From positions 2,170,001 to 2,234,000 of the forward strand of contig NC_082600.1 in the NCBI RefSeq assembly GCF_030936135.1: DNA of 64,000 nucleotides, written 5' to 3'. Within the stretch, counting starts at the first letter, position 1; every line of letters starts with the position of its first letter. Below the pieces are notes generated by a model. That model made no database searches. It was not told where the DNA came from and was given only the letters and a program-made list of their open reading frames with translations. Positions 12,901 through 25,990 of the stretch are shown here, one piece after another. The DNA comes from Gavia stellata. Lineage: Eukaryota > Chordata > Aves > Gaviiformes > Gaviidae. The position numbers and the translations under genes were made by a program.

Positions 12901-14879
12901 TTTGCAAGTAGATAGAGTGGCTGGAAGCTGGCAGACATAGTTGTAACCATATCCTTCACATGTTCATCAGTATTTCATGGCTACTAAATCATTCACCTTC
13001 TTGGAGACTTTGGTCTTGCTCTGATTTGTACAGATTTTACGGCTGTGTGACTCTTTGTATTTCAGTGATAGAATAATTTCACTGTACCAAAGCCACCTTA
13101 AAATGACAGACTATGGTTTAGTTTGCCCAGGAATAATCTTGAAATGGAAAAGACCCAAGCCATACTAAGATTCGCATGTATGGTAAGTGAGAACATACAA
13201 TAGAAGTGATCTTTTTAATATAGCAGAGATAAAGCATAGTGAGATATTCCCACCTGAATCTGACAAAATAGGAAATTAAGTAAATCACAGCATTTTAATG
13301 GTGAGACTCATTAAATGTCAATATCAACTGCCAGGGAAAATGTTTGGTTTATGTATCTTAAAATCTTCAAACCTAAATGCCTTTCTAGAAGGCAAATCTT
13401 AATCAATCAAAATTTATAAGGCAGAATTCAAAGGTAATACAAGACCTTTGATAGAAAGGTTGCTGAATTAGAGCGCTTGGAATTTCTGCTTCAAGTTACA
13501 ATATTTCTCGTTAAAACTTACCCCACTTGCATTAAAACATCACACAAGGAGGACTCACTCTTCAGGAAGCTCAGCCCTAGTGAAACTGAAAGCACACACA
13601 TAAAGAAGGTGATCTTTCTTTTCCACTTTAATTTAAGTGAAGTGATTCCAGACAAAATTTGGAACAGCTGGAAGTGGTTAGTGGTCAGCTGAAGGAAATC
13701 ACAGGAGTGACTCCTCAAATCCTCAGGACACATGGTGTGTTTGAATGAGGGTTTCCCTTTTGTTCATGGTTAGTCCTTTATGACTCTCAGGAAAGGAAAA
13801 AATATGTAAAAGAAAGAGCATATCTTCAATTTCTTAAATAATTGTTGCTCAGCTGGCTGGCTGGTTCCCAAGATCTTTAGATCAGCAAAAAATGCAGGGC
13901 ATCTTTTATGAGCTGCTATGCCTGCTCGTCTCTCTAAGTAAGTGCCTTACTGGCCTTGACAATGCTTCTTGTTGTTCTTTCTTGGAGTAATGGAGAATTT
14001 TTCACAAAAGAAAGAGGTATCTTGATTTATACTGAGGAAAACCAAACTGTTTCCATTCACGGACCATATATCCTCTAGGATACCACCATTGAACTCTTCA
14101 TTAAGAATTTGTTAGTTTGCAGATTTATTACTAAACCTCCTAAAGAGCTCTAATCAAAGCCCTGGAGAAGGGCACGAGAAAATCCCCTTAAAGGACCTGG
14201 CTGGGAAACCCAGACTGACTTTTTCACTAAAAAGAATTAGAACTGATACAGCCCAAGCAATAATTCAATACTATTTACTAGCATTTTCCAGCAACCCTCT
14301 CCCTTGACTTCCCATCTCTTAGAAGACTCCTAACTTGATCTCGTCAAAGCAAACCTCTTTTGGGGAAGGGCCATACACCTCAGCATTGTCAAAACAGCTA
14401 AAAGCCCCGTTGGGGTGGAGGGTACATAGCTCAAGTTGACCTGCAAACACATCTGCCGCAGCTCTTGCATTGAGGCTTGGCCAAGTGCCTCTGGACCATG
14501 CCAGGTCTAAGCTGCTCCTAAGGAAACTTCTCCATAGAGGTGGCATCCTGGTGATTTCACTGCCACAGCTGGCAACGGTTTCGTGATACACAACCTTACC
14601 TCCAGCACTCGCATTAGTCCTGCTGCCCCGTGCTTTCCTGTTGAGCCAGGCAGAGAAAGGGGATGACTCTTTTTATAACAAGCTCTCAGATGCTACAAGA
14701 TTCACAGCCTTACTAATCTCTGTTCTCCAGCGATCCGGGACAACTGATCACCATTACTCAGGTGATTATCAGGTCACCCTGCTCATCAGTGTGCCACATC
14801 GATGTCTGCTGATACCTCCTTACCAAAAAGGCTTATTGCATCCCCTTCCATCATCTCTCTTGCAGGCACGACAGAGCCC
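9941..14879. other. Non-coding DNA
   Basis: Nothing recognisable was seen beyond short chance open frames (90 codons or fewer) and short A-runs, for example at about 11026. Confidence 0.6.
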
Positions 14880-15130
14880 ATTCTCTCACCTTTCCTCAGA
14901 AGAAAGACCAAGTTGTTCAAACACCTTTTCATTCATGGCAGTGCCCTGTAGGATATCCAGCTTCTCTGGATATTTCCTGAGTTGTAATGCCCCAAGCTGG
15001 ACACAATTTTCCAGACCACTTTTAATCAGTGCCGGGCAGACCACAGTAGTTATTTCCCTGGCCTTATGCACTACATGCCTATTCATCCATCTTGTGTTGA
15101 CACTGTATTTCCTAACAATCCCAGAGCATT
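14880..15130 (-). mobile_element. Degenerate, old CR1 fragment (tentative)
   Basis: On the minus strand an open frame (15086-14886) reads LIKSGLENCVQLGALQLRKY, which lines up with the CR1 reverse-transcriptase C-terminal region (compare [19 protein letters not shown] in the 20-kb copy) and ends FEQLGLSSEER. The nucleotide match is weak, so it would be an ancient copy. Confidence 0.5.
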
Positions 15131-18100
15131 TTTAGGACATGAATCGTAGTTTCTTTCTGCATGAAGGAATTCAATGCATTCTTCACTGGGCTTCTTTGCT
15201 TTGCTGGGAAATCACATTTTACTGGTAAGTGGAATAAGCATCTATTCCTCTCCTGAGTCCCACTATAGCTTCTTACACCGCCTGCTCAACAAAGGACACA
15301 GTGCTGAAGGAGAGCATACTGACTCGTCTTTTCTTCTCCAGATTAAACCTAGTGTTGTTTTGGTTTTGTTTTGGGATTTTTTCCCCCAAGGAAAAGCAAA
15401 TAAATAAATTTTTAGCTAGATGCTGAGATATAACCTAAACCCAGTATTTCAGTCCGGGAATTCCATGACAATTCCTCACTAGAGTATTTCCATATTTCCC
15501 TCCCACCGTTCACTGCGTGTCCTATAATGAACTGTGGCTCCTACTAGTTTTGAAGTTTGAAGCCAGGTGTGATTTTCAGCAGGAGTTAATCTTACCTTTT
15601 CTCAGATGTGAAATGAAAATCTTGGATCTCAATCATAATCAATTTGAATGAATTTTCAAATAGAGCAATTGGAAAGAATTTAAGATAATTTCTGCCTAGA
15701 TGAAAGGAATATGCAATAACTTTTGGCTTAAAAGTAAGAGAGGAAAAAAAAAAAACCAACCAACCACAAAGTTCAGCTGGCATCTGGTCCTAAATATATA
15801 GAAAGAAAAGCCAGGAAAATGGTGGATATCCTTGAGTGCTGCTCATGATGTCTTTGGAAAGGATAGCAAAAGCCGGAGTTTCTCAGCAAGGATTCATCTC
15901 ACAACTGGAGGCAGAGGGATGTTGAGAGCAAAAGCCAGCACAGCCAAGAAGCAGGATTTGTTGGCTCAGGGGCACAACAGAGGAAACATGCCTTTTTCGG
16001 CATCCAAATATAAGCTCTAATAAAGTTACGCTGTACTATGTTTTCTAGACCTGTGTTGGGTCAGGTCAGCAGTTTGGATCTCTCTGAAGTGTGCTGCTTG
16101 ATGGAGATGCCCTTAAGCTCCCAGGTCCCAGAGATTTAGGCACATGAGTACATGAACGTGATAACTTCCAGGGGATCATTCACTTGAGCAAAACTGAGCA
16201 TATGCATAAATTTGGCAGGATTAAAAACTTCAGTTGCATTTTCCAAGTTATTTCAAAGCAGAGCATAATGGGTGTTGGTGAGACTCTGAAGACTCAGCCA
16301 AAGCTGGAATAATTAGAACTGACATGAGCTTTCCATTGGATTACAGTAACCAAGATGCAAAGAAACCTGAACAATACAGCCAGCACATGGAGGTGTGCCT
16401 GCAATACTGATTACCATACATAAAGAAAAAGAAAAATGTTTCCGGAGATGGTTACTTATGAAGTCTTGTCTCCTTTAAGGCTGATCAAAAGAACCAATAA
16501 AGCTAATACATTCTGACTAATGTCTACAATTCAAAGCAAAATGCAGAATTTAGTCTGGATCACAATACGATCACATTCCTTAAGGGACTAAAATTAAAGT
16601 TTATTAGAAAAATAAATATACCACTTAAAAAGTGAAATGGAACATGTACTTTTAGTAATGAAATTAAATTTCACTACATACAGCAACAGCATAAGCAGGA
16701 AGATTAGTTGTTCAATTAATTTTTCATCTTAAATTAAAAAGATCTTTATATTACAGAGGAAATGCATTTAATATGCCAGCTAGGTATATATATTATATGT
16801 CCCAGATGTGAGAAGATTTTCATTAGGAATGACAAAGCAAGAAAATATGGTCTTCCGCATATCAGCAAAGGAAGAATTCAATTCAATTAGTAAAATCGAA
16901 GGAAGTTTTACTGAGGTACCAATTCTTCAGCCTTCTCTGAAGAGATTATCATTGTCCCAAGGAGTATGTCCAAGAATCATGTAATCATCTTGCAGAATGA
17001 GCCAGATCCTGTGCTTTCCTTAGGCTGTGTAAACATGCTCAGGAGGGGCTCTGCAAGAGGCACATAGCTCCAAAGTGCTTGTTCCCCTCCTCTGCGCTGA
17101 AGCACCCACACCGCTTTACTGGCTCCAGGAGGAGGTCGGAGTGTGCAGCTCTCCTTTCTTCAGCTGAAGCTGCTATGAATGAGGTAGCACAGCCATGCTG
17201 CCTTTTGTGGTTACGTTCTTTAACACCGTGAATTTCGTGATTTTTGCTGAACAGGTCAAATGCAATCAGAGGAAAAGCCACCATCTGGACTCATCTGACC
17301 TCTCCATTGCAGAGACCATGATGAGAAGCAACACGGTACAATACAAAAGTATTCATTAGAAGGAACTGGCTAGAGCTGCATTTGCAGGGAGCACAGTCCT
17401 GCTGGTACGGACTACGGCTGCACACCACAGATCCCCTGAAGAGGACTGGGTTGGAGATAAAAGCCTCGCTAAACCTGCTGAAACTCCAAAAGTTCTTGGC
17501 ATGCTCAGAAATTATATGTGGTGTGCAAAGGCTGCCAGGGATGGTGGTAGAGTGTGCAGGCAACTCCAGGACTAAGTGGTAGCTGGCCAGAGGTTATTTT
17601 CATGGCAATTTTGGAATCTTGTGCCAAAACCTCTATCAGATAAAGCCCTGAGCGTTCAACCACCACAGCCTCACTGGACCAGGGCACAAGCTGACAGCAG
17701 GAATGCAGCCAGTCTCGTTCCATCCTGGCTTAAGGTATGGGTTAGCCTCTTGCTGCTGCTGGTCCTCATTTCTCACAGGCAGCAAGGGCAGATTAGCCAG
17801 GAGGAGAGAGTCAGCACCAGTGCCAGTCAGCAGCCTGATCACCTCGTGCCGTCCTTGGACCCAATGACTGGCCAACCCTTCCTTTCCCTTCAGGACCACA
17901 TCCTAATACAAACCCTAGCTCCTATCTCCACACCCCTGTCCTTGCCCTCAGCTCCAGACTTGCAGACTCCCTGGACTGTTCACTGCAGGTCCTATGGGAG
18001 ATGTTTCACAGCCTCCATCTGCTCAAAAAAATATCTCAGTGTCTTCAGCTTCCTTCTTCTTCAAGTTGCTTCAAGCCTCAGTGTCACCCGAAGTCCAGTG

Positions 18101-19990
18101 AGGTGGAAAGGCAGTGGCAGCAGTGCTGGAGACAGTGGATGGGTAGAGAAAGAGCGGTCTTGCAGGGACAGAGTGGAGGAAGGAGGATGAATGCAGTGAT
18201 GGGGCTGGTCCCAATAAAGTTGACAGCCACTGCCATATTTGTTTAGAGTGTTCATATGCTCAGCTTTGACCATGCTGTGATAAGACGTACTGGTCATTAG
18301 ATGACAGCAGCTCACAGAAACAGATGAATTTCAATCATAAATTCTCCACACAAGGTGACTTAAACATTGTCATCTCCAAAGCCAAGTTCTGCCAACCACC
18401 CTACAAACACCCGTCCCATGTATCTCTCCATTCCCAGGGCAGGATGATGGATTTGTGAGATTTAAATCCTGGCATTAGATACACAGAGATGTCAAAGATA
18501 GGTAGGGCCTCATTTTACAGGTCTACAAAAGACTGAGGTACCATCAGGAAGGCACCACATGTTGTCTGGCACTGTTTCTGCCTTTAAACACATAACAAAT
18601 ATAAAATCCTGCCTGATTACTCATTTGAAAAATATACTTCTGCTGTGAGGCTAGTGTCCACACTAAGAAAAAATTCATATGGTTTAAGTGCAGATGAAAT
18701 TCTTAGATCACCTGGATCATAACCTGAATGTCACAGACCATTAAACTTCATTGGAAACCCCTATATCCACTCTCATAGCAGTCAGTAAATGGAAATCTTT
18801 CATTCTTTGCAAAAGGGTAAGCTGTTCTGTGCCACAGGAGACCAACGCGCTGTGGATGCATGGGCAGGGAATTGAATAGATGACCTGCGCCAGACTGTCC
18901 TGTGGAGGAAGGCAGGAAAAAACAAAACAATCTCTATTAGTTCCACCTGGTCAAAAATTCCTGCGTGACCTGCAAATATGCCAGCTTATCCTACAAATGT
19001 GAACAAGAACCATCCAGCAGGCATCCAGACAGAGAAGCCACAAGTACAACGTGCACAGCCACCCCATCCATCTCCAACTGTGGCAAATCTCCGTTGCTTC
19101 AGCTTCACAGCAAGCAAATACAGCCACAGCGAGTGAAAGCAGCTGTGTCTGGAGGTGAATTCCTTCCCGGCACCTGGTAGCAATTGCCTGAAGCTAGGAG
19201 ACATGAGATTTGATTATAATCACAGTCTTCACATGTTCAGAGCATGCTTAGGGCAAGTCAGGCTTTCCTCTTTCCTCTCTCGCCCATGAGGGGTGGGTGG
19301 GAACTTGCGGAGAGTCACAGACGCCAAAGTCAGAGAGGACCACAACGGCTGATCGCAGCTGGATTTCTCTTCCCAGGATAAAGATGATCTTTTACAATGA
19401 AATCTAATCTCACCTGACATGCCCAAACCAATGGTAAACTCACAATTTCTCCTGGAAAGCTGTTTCAATATTTACATCTACGCACTGCTAGCAAATTGCG
19501 TCCTATTTCCAGGATTAACATAAATAATACAACTCCTTTGGAGGCAGTGCCAGTCCCAAAGGAGGCCAGGAGGGGTTGGATACCTTATGCAGCATAGCAA
19601 TAAACTTCCATGGATTTTCAGTAGCCTGATGCTTGCTGCTTGGTTATGGCAGTGCCCTATTTTATAGGTCAGACAAAGGAAACTTGGTTCTCCTCCTCCA
19701 GTAACCTCTTAATTTTCCAATAGAATACTAAGACTATAAGATTAATCACTCTTGCCAACTTGCTAATTTTACTAGGAAAGGGCTGCCGTAGTTAATAAAA
19801 GATTTTTTTGTATTCTCAACTTTTCTTCCTCGTCCTAATGTCCTGTGAGACTAAGCCGGAAACTGAGCCAACTTTTTGACAGACACTGAACCCAAGTATC
19901 CAAAAGTGGGCACACCTGCATTTGTTGCTTATGGGTAAAGTGGACTTGGTCTGGTGTTTAAACTCTCATACACATACCTGGAGTCTTTTT
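15131..19990. other. Non-coding DNA
   Basis: No gene was recognised. A 204-codon open frame lies at 17576-18190 on the plus strand. It is rich in S, P and Q, has no known domain and is probably chance. About 17.3-18.2 kb is more GC-rich than its surroundings. Confidence 0.55.
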
Positions 19991-20669
19991 CACAGAATCA
20001 CAGAATCACTACAGTTGGAAAAGATCTGTAAGATCATCAAGTCCAACCATCAACCCAACACCGCCATGGCCACTAAACCATGTCCCACAGTGCCACGTCC
20101 ACACATTCCTCGAACACCTCCAGGGATGGTGACTCCACCACCTCCCTGGGCAGCCTCTTCCAGTGTCTGACAACTCTTTCGGTGAAGAAGTTTTTCCTAA
20201 TATCCAGCCTGAACCTCCCCTGGTGCAACTTGAGGCCATTTCCTCTTGTCCTGTCACTTGTCACTTGGGAGAAGAGACCAACACCCACCTCACCACAACC
20301 CCCTTTCAGGTAGTTGTAGAGAGCAATAAGGTCTCCCCTCAGCCTCCTCTTCTCCAGACTGAACAACCCCAGCTCCCTCAGCCGCTCCTCATCAGACTTG
20401 TGCTCCAGACCCCTCACCAGCTCCGTCACCCTTCTCTGGACACGCTCCAGCACCTCAATGTCCTTCTTGGAGTGAGGGGCCCAAAACTGAACACAGCATT
20501 CGAGGTGCGGCCTCACCAGCACCGAGTACAGGGGCACGATCACCTCCCTACTCCCGCTGGCCACACCATTTCTGATACAGGCCAGGATGCCGTTGGCCTT
20601 CTTGGCCACCTGGGCACACTGCTGGCTCATCTTCAGCCGGCTGTCAACCAACACCCCCAGGTCCTTTAA
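19991..20669 (-). mobile_element. CR1 retrotransposon, 5'-truncated, ORF2 C-terminus open
   Basis: The element is a 680-bp minus-strand CR1 copy whose 3' end shows the 8-bp CACAGAAT repeats at 19991. The minus frame is open for 207 codons (20696-20073). It encodes the extreme C-terminus of the CR1 ORF2 polyprotein, after the reverse-transcriptase core, with segments [14 protein letters not shown], [33 protein letters not shown] and [17 protein letters not shown]. It ends in the usual D.M(V) stop. The open frame suggests a relatively recent insertion. The copy lacks the endonuclease and catalytic reverse-transcriptase domains and cannot move by itself. Confidence 0.92.
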
Positions 20670-21949
20670 ACTGGATGGCATAACTATCACTGGCACTCAA
20701 ACCCTCGGAACATTGACATGTGCAGGAACATGTGGTCCTCTAGCATCCAAAGCACTTTTTGCTGAAAACAGTGCTTTCCCAGTCGGTTCCTGGCATGGCA
20801 GCTGTCACAGGTAGCTTAGGGACAGCTACGAGACCTGTAGCCGCTTACCAGCCCACGCTGTACCCAGGTCCACAGAGTCAGTCCCTGCTTTAAAGAATTG
20901 TCTCTACCCACTAAGACTCAATGATGGGTAAAAATTACAGCAACCTCCTATTTTCCTTTATTTTCTGAAATAGGATTAAGACTTCATTATCCAGTGTCCA
21001 ACCTAACGCAGACAGATGCTGCCTCTCTTCCTGACAGCTCCCATGTCCCACAGAGCATTGCTATCATTATTATAATGCTGTTGTTACCGGTAAGAGTACT
21101 AATATCAAATTTGCATCCAGTGCTCCTATCAGGCAGCCTCATTATACCCAGTATTGAACAAATACCCAGGGACGCACATTCCCTGCCACGTGAAGGGATG
21201 CTGTCCCAGATGTTCCCTAGACTGAATCAAACGGAAAATGTCAGACTGCACTTTCAGCCAGTTATCCTGTTAAATAAGTCTCTTTAATTAAAATGAGCTC
21301 TTGATTTTTTTTTAATCAAATCAAATACTTTCTTTTCTTTCAAGTGGTCAATCTCCCCTGCATTAGCTCCATATTAGTGTTCGTCTGTGTTCAGACCCAA
21401 CAGGGAATGGGACTTGCACTGAGAAGCCCCTTGCTGAGTGAGCAGCCGGACCCATAATGACAATTAGAAAGAGGTTTAGAGGCTATTTAAGCCTCAGTCA
21501 GTCTCTCTCAGTGCCTTCACACAGCATGCAATTACCACCTATTAGCAATGAAGACAATTTATTAGCTAGTTTTTGAACATTTTGTCCTTTAAAGTGAAAC
21601 AGAATTTGTATTTGTCTTATTTCTCACTTTCTGTAAGGAAAGGTGAGTCTAAGGCCATTATTAACCCCTTGGAGGAATCTCTCCAAGGCTAATGAAATGA
21701 GGTGAAGGTGTAAGAGAGCATCAGGGATGTTTCACAAGGGAATTGGAAGAATAGCATCAAAGGAGAGTTGGCAGAGATAATAACCAGAGGAAGAATAGGA
21801 GGACATAAAGGGTAGAAAACCCTGCTACCAGACATTCATCAGCTCCTGAAGAAATTTCTAAGTGTGAATGTCCTGGTCCGAGTCCCGGACTGCACTTGCA
21901 AGAGTAACTGTTTGCCTTTGCTCATTGAAAGCCAGGAAGGGGAGGATGT
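20670..21949. other. Non-coding DNA
   Basis: No gene or clear repeat was seen between the two neighbouring CR1 copies. Confidence 0.6.
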
Positions 21950-22390
21950 GCGTCCAGAGGAGGGCAACGAAGCTGGTGACAGGGCTGGAAGGCATGTCCT
22001 GTCAGGAGAGGCTGAGGACTTTGGGCTTGTCTAGTTTGGAGAAAAGGAGGCTGAGGGGTGACCTCGTTGCTCCCTACAGCTTCCTGAGGAGGGGACGTGG
22101 AGAGGGAGATGCTGATCTCTTCTCCCTGGGATCCAGAGACAGGACGCGTGGGAATGGTTCAAAGCCGTGCCAGGGGAGGTTTAGACTGGACATTAGGAAG
22201 CATTTCTTTACCAAGAGGGTGGTCAAACCCTGGAACAGGCTTCCTAGAGAGGTGGTTGATGCCCCAAGCCTGTCAAGTCTTGAAGAGGCATTTGGACAAT
22301 GCTCTTAATAACATGCTTTGACTTGGTCAGTCCTGAATTGGTCAGGCAGTTGGACTAGATGATCATTGTAGGTCTTTTCCAACTGAAAAT
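21950..22390 (+). mobile_element. CR1 retrotransposon, 5'-truncated, plus orientation
   Basis: A plus-strand frame (21868-22308) contains [20 protein letters not shown] and [14 protein letters not shown], then [14 protein letters not shown], the CR1 ORF2 C-terminus. The protein differs enough from the 20-kb and 44-kb copies to be another subfamily. The 3' end is TTGGACTAGATGATCATTGT followed by AGGTCTTTTCCAACTG and then a tail of ATTCT units. Confidence 0.9.
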
Positions 22391-22460
22391 ATTCTATTCT
22401 ATTCTATTCTATTCTATTCTATTCTATTCTATTCTATTCTATTCTATTCTATTCTATTCT
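22391..22460 (+). repeat. (ATTCT)14 microsatellite at CR1 3' tail
   Basis: Fourteen perfect ATTCT units (70 bp) follow the 3' end of the CR1 copy directly. CR1 tails are short 8-bp repeats such as ATTCTATG, so this array looks like a tail that lost bases and expanded. Confidence 0.95.
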
Positions 22461-23068
22461 ACATTTCATACCAGAAGGTGCTTGCCTGTGGATTCCCCTA
22501 GGAAATCGGTGGGAAAATGCAGGACAAGGCAGCCAGACTGCAACACAGGACGGGACTGTATCAGCACATGGTATGTGTTGCGCATTGAGACAAACTTGGG
22601 AGGAAAAGCTATTGTAAGGCTGAGTGGTTCTTTCTGTATTATGAGAAACATGAACACTCATTCCCACCTCTTTTCCAGACCCTGCTAGATTTAACAGACC
22701 TCTGTCACACTCTCTCTCAGTCCCTCTTTTGCAGGCTGAAGAGCCTTGACTTCATCTCTCCCCATGCAAAACCTCTTCGAATCCTTTCACAATCCCTTCT
22801 GCCCCTCTCTGTGCAGATGGCAAAGGCAGAAAGTCTCCGGACCATGAGCCCTGCCAGGGCTCAGTGCTTGGGAGCATGGCATGGCTGTTTGAAACTCTGG
22901 CTGCTTGAGTCATTGGGGTGCCTTATTAGCACCTAATTAGTGGGGTAAGTATTAGGTAGTGCCTGATCCTGTCTTCAGCATCTAGTCCTCAGCCCCTAAT
23001 GGAAGAACTTGATGCTGGTAGCTACACTGACCCCAGGAGACTGGAGGAAAAAAAAAGGAAAAAACTAA

Positions 23069-23113
<45 letters not shown>

Positions 23114-25234
23114 CACCTAAGAGATTCTCACATTTCCATAGTCCTTGTTCCTTAATGTACCTCGTGCCTTAATTCAGCTATTGCAGGATTGGACCTGCTG
23201 GTATTTTCAGGCCACTGCAAGAACATGACTTCCTCTCAATGTGTTTTCCCTGGCTGGATTTTCTGCTGGCCACTAAATCTTCCCCGCACTCAGAAGATAT
23301 TCACTACAGCCTCACCCTCCCCGGGGAGCAGTAACAAAATGACCTTACCTGGTGGCTCATTTCCAAAAAAATCCCCACCTTTAAATAGACAAACTGTTGT
23401 TGTGACCTCAACTGCCCTTCAAGCCCATTTGAAATAGCACAAATATTTCAGGACTTAATAAAACGGAAGGACAGAGATACAGAAAACGACTCACAGAAGA
23501 ATTGTGTAAGCCTCCTTCCCTAAGGAGTTAGGCTGAAAATGTCAAGTATTACTGAACACAGCAGAACCACAAATTTTTTCTGCACCCAGAATAAACAGGG
23601 ATTTGCATCCTTCATCAGAATGTCATTTTTTATAGCTTATTTTTTATTAATTTTCATTCTGTAATTAAGGAATATGAAAGAAGCATTGTGCTCTGGTGGG
23701 ATTAGAGCAAATAGTGGGGATTGTGAAAGACCTAGAGCCACTACGGTAATGCTTTAATCCTTGCAAATACACCCCGTCTTCCTGTCATAAAAAAAAAAAA
23801 AATAAGCAACATACTAAAAAACTCCAACAAGAATCAAAGGCATTCCTTAGGGAGCCAGGTCTGACAGTCCTGGCTGCTTGGCATGCTGTGCCACACGTCC
23901 GGAGCACTAATACACCAACTCCACAAAAATAAGCAACTGATTAGGAGTAGGCATTGACCTGTACATGCAGTCTGTCTTAAAGGCTAGGCTTGCCACTCGG
24001 TCCTAGCTAATTTTACTCTGGAACACGGTCCTGTTCCCGCGGATAAAATGTTTCCAGAAACCAAAAGTCAGGTAAAATCTATCCAACAAACTTAACGGTG
24101 TTTTTGTTAGGAAAACAATGCCAAAATCAAACTTTTTTGCATAGATGTTTGTGTCAGTCTACCAACCTCCACAAACCTTTACGGAACCGGGTGGGATTGG
24201 GACAGTGAGGTCCAAGTCTTGGTCCCTGAGGCAGATTGGAGACAGGGGGGCAACTGCAGGCAAGGATGTAGAGCACCTCTGACAGTGGATAGCTTACTCA
24301 GCTGGGGTGCGAATACAATATAGATAATACTTCTAATAGTCATACATATAATACTGGCTTTGGTCATACTACATGGTAGGTGCCCTTGGCTCTCCTCTTG
24401 GCCAAATGTGGAGCTAAGACATAATAACCACGAGGGGAAGGGGGAGCAGGTCAATGTGTCTGAAATGAAGGGAAGAAAATGCTTCAGGCCATCAGTGTGA
24501 GTACCGAATACCCTAAGGATTGGATGAGGGCATGTAGAAAGGCTTTCAGGTTGTGAGAGCCAATGGGAGAGTGGAATTTTTTTAAGCTGAAAAATAAGAG
24601 ACCAGCATGTTTCTTTTTTTATGCTGTGAATTTCAGTGTGTTGCTGTTTGTCACTGTGGTGGAGGCCACTGGAGAGCAAGACTCGTCTGGAAACTGTGAG
24701 TTCTATCTTGTGAATTAATCTGAACACGTGTTTAGAAGCTGGCAGCTGACAGTCACAAATCTAATCAAGAAAATGATGGAGGCAACCACCATACCTGAAA
24801 AGGGCAAAGAAATGTCAGTGTTTGCAAAATGTTAACAAGAAACAAAGTATGCTTTTATTTATGTAGATTGTAGTCTCATTTCATCTACAATAAAAAAGAC
24901 TGCTAATTCTGAAAGGTTGTAAAAAAGTTTATCTCCACACAGACCAACACAACACAGCCGCGAAAGGAACCACAAGCGAGGGCTCCCTCTTGCACACTGG
25001 TTTGCTCTTTGTGCGTTTATTTCTCCACCAGTGTGACACGGACACACAACACGGCCAAATCAGAGCACAGCACCTTACCCTTGATTTGCACCAAACACCA
25101 GGGAAGTTTAATGGTCTGCTTAGGCCTTTTTCAAAATACCTAGTAGCTAGCCAGTCAAAACCTGGAGCCTTCACCTTCTTAAATGAGCTAATACCATCCT
25201 TCAGGAACAAGTAACTCTTCTAATTCTTCACATT
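22461..25234. other. Non-coding DNA with an AAT microsatellite
   Basis: About 43 bp of perfect (TAA)n lies at 23070-23112. The 182-codon minus frame at 24727-24179 shows no known domain. No gene was recognised. Confidence 0.6.
23070..23112. repeat. (TAA)14 microsatellite
   Basis: About fourteen perfect TAA units follow an A-rich run. It is simple sequence. Confidence 0.95.
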
Positions 25235-25984
25235 TGTCCTGGGTTTGGCTGGGATGGAGTTAATTTCCTTCCTAGTAGCTGGTATACTACTGTGTTTTGG
25301 ATTTAGGGTGAGAATAATGTTGATAACACAGTGATGTTTCAGTTGTTGCTGAGCAGTGCTTACACTAAGTGAAGGACTTCTCAGCTTCTCGCACTGCCCT
25401 GCCAGGTTCATGAGAAGCTGGGAGGGGACACAGCCAGCACAGCTGACCCAAACTGGCCAAAGGGATATTCCATACCATATGATGTCATGGTGAACAAAAA
25501 AAACCAGGGGGGAGTTGGCCAGGGGGCATGGCCACTGCTCGGGAACTGGCTGGGCATCGGTCAGCCAGTGGTGAGCAATTGCACTCTGGAAACCCCCTGA
25601 TCAAGTGTGCCTGTCTGTGCTGTACACGCGCAGAGCTGCAGATAGCTCCTGGCCCCAACCTGGAGTCTCAATAGCAGAACTGGACAAGAAATAGAAATAC
25701 CCAGGTCATGCCCGCAGCGGAGAACGGGCATCAACCCCACGATTACCGAGGTCCAGATGGGCAACCTCCACATTGGACCATGTAGCCTCTGAACTTGAAG
25801 AATCCAAACTCATCAAGCAATAAGGTCCAGGTTGGATCTGGAGATACTGTGCGATACTACACCATTACCCAAAGGTAGAGATACCCTGGATCTATACGCT
25901 GGACTATGTGTGCCCATCACGTCTATACCCCCACGGCTGGCATGGGGAGGAGTGCTCTGAAATAGCCTGGTCTGGCATGGCACA
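25235..25984 (+). mobile_element. Endogenous retrovirus solo LTR
   Basis: This 750-bp element starts TGTCCTGGGTTTGGCTGGGA and ends GGCATGGCACA, so it has TG...CA termini with short inverted ends (TGT/ACA). It is flanked on both sides by CACATT (25229-25234 and 25985-25990), a matching 6-bp target-site duplication. The first 340 bp match an LTR recalled as common in bird genomes (AGCTGACCCAAACTGGCC, then GGGATATTCCATACCATATG). The 3' half is not recognised. No gag, pol or env sequence lies next to it, so it is a solo LTR left by recombination between two LTRs. Confidence 0.75.
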
Positions 25985-25990
25985 CACATT

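Noticed and set aside
14641..15135. 164-codon plus-strand frame
   Set aside because: It overlaps a probable old minus-strand CR1 fragment whose protein-like signal is on the opposite strand.
20163..20669. 168-codon plus-strand frame
   Set aside because: It is antisense to the CR1 ORF2 C-terminus on the minus strand and is a shadow.
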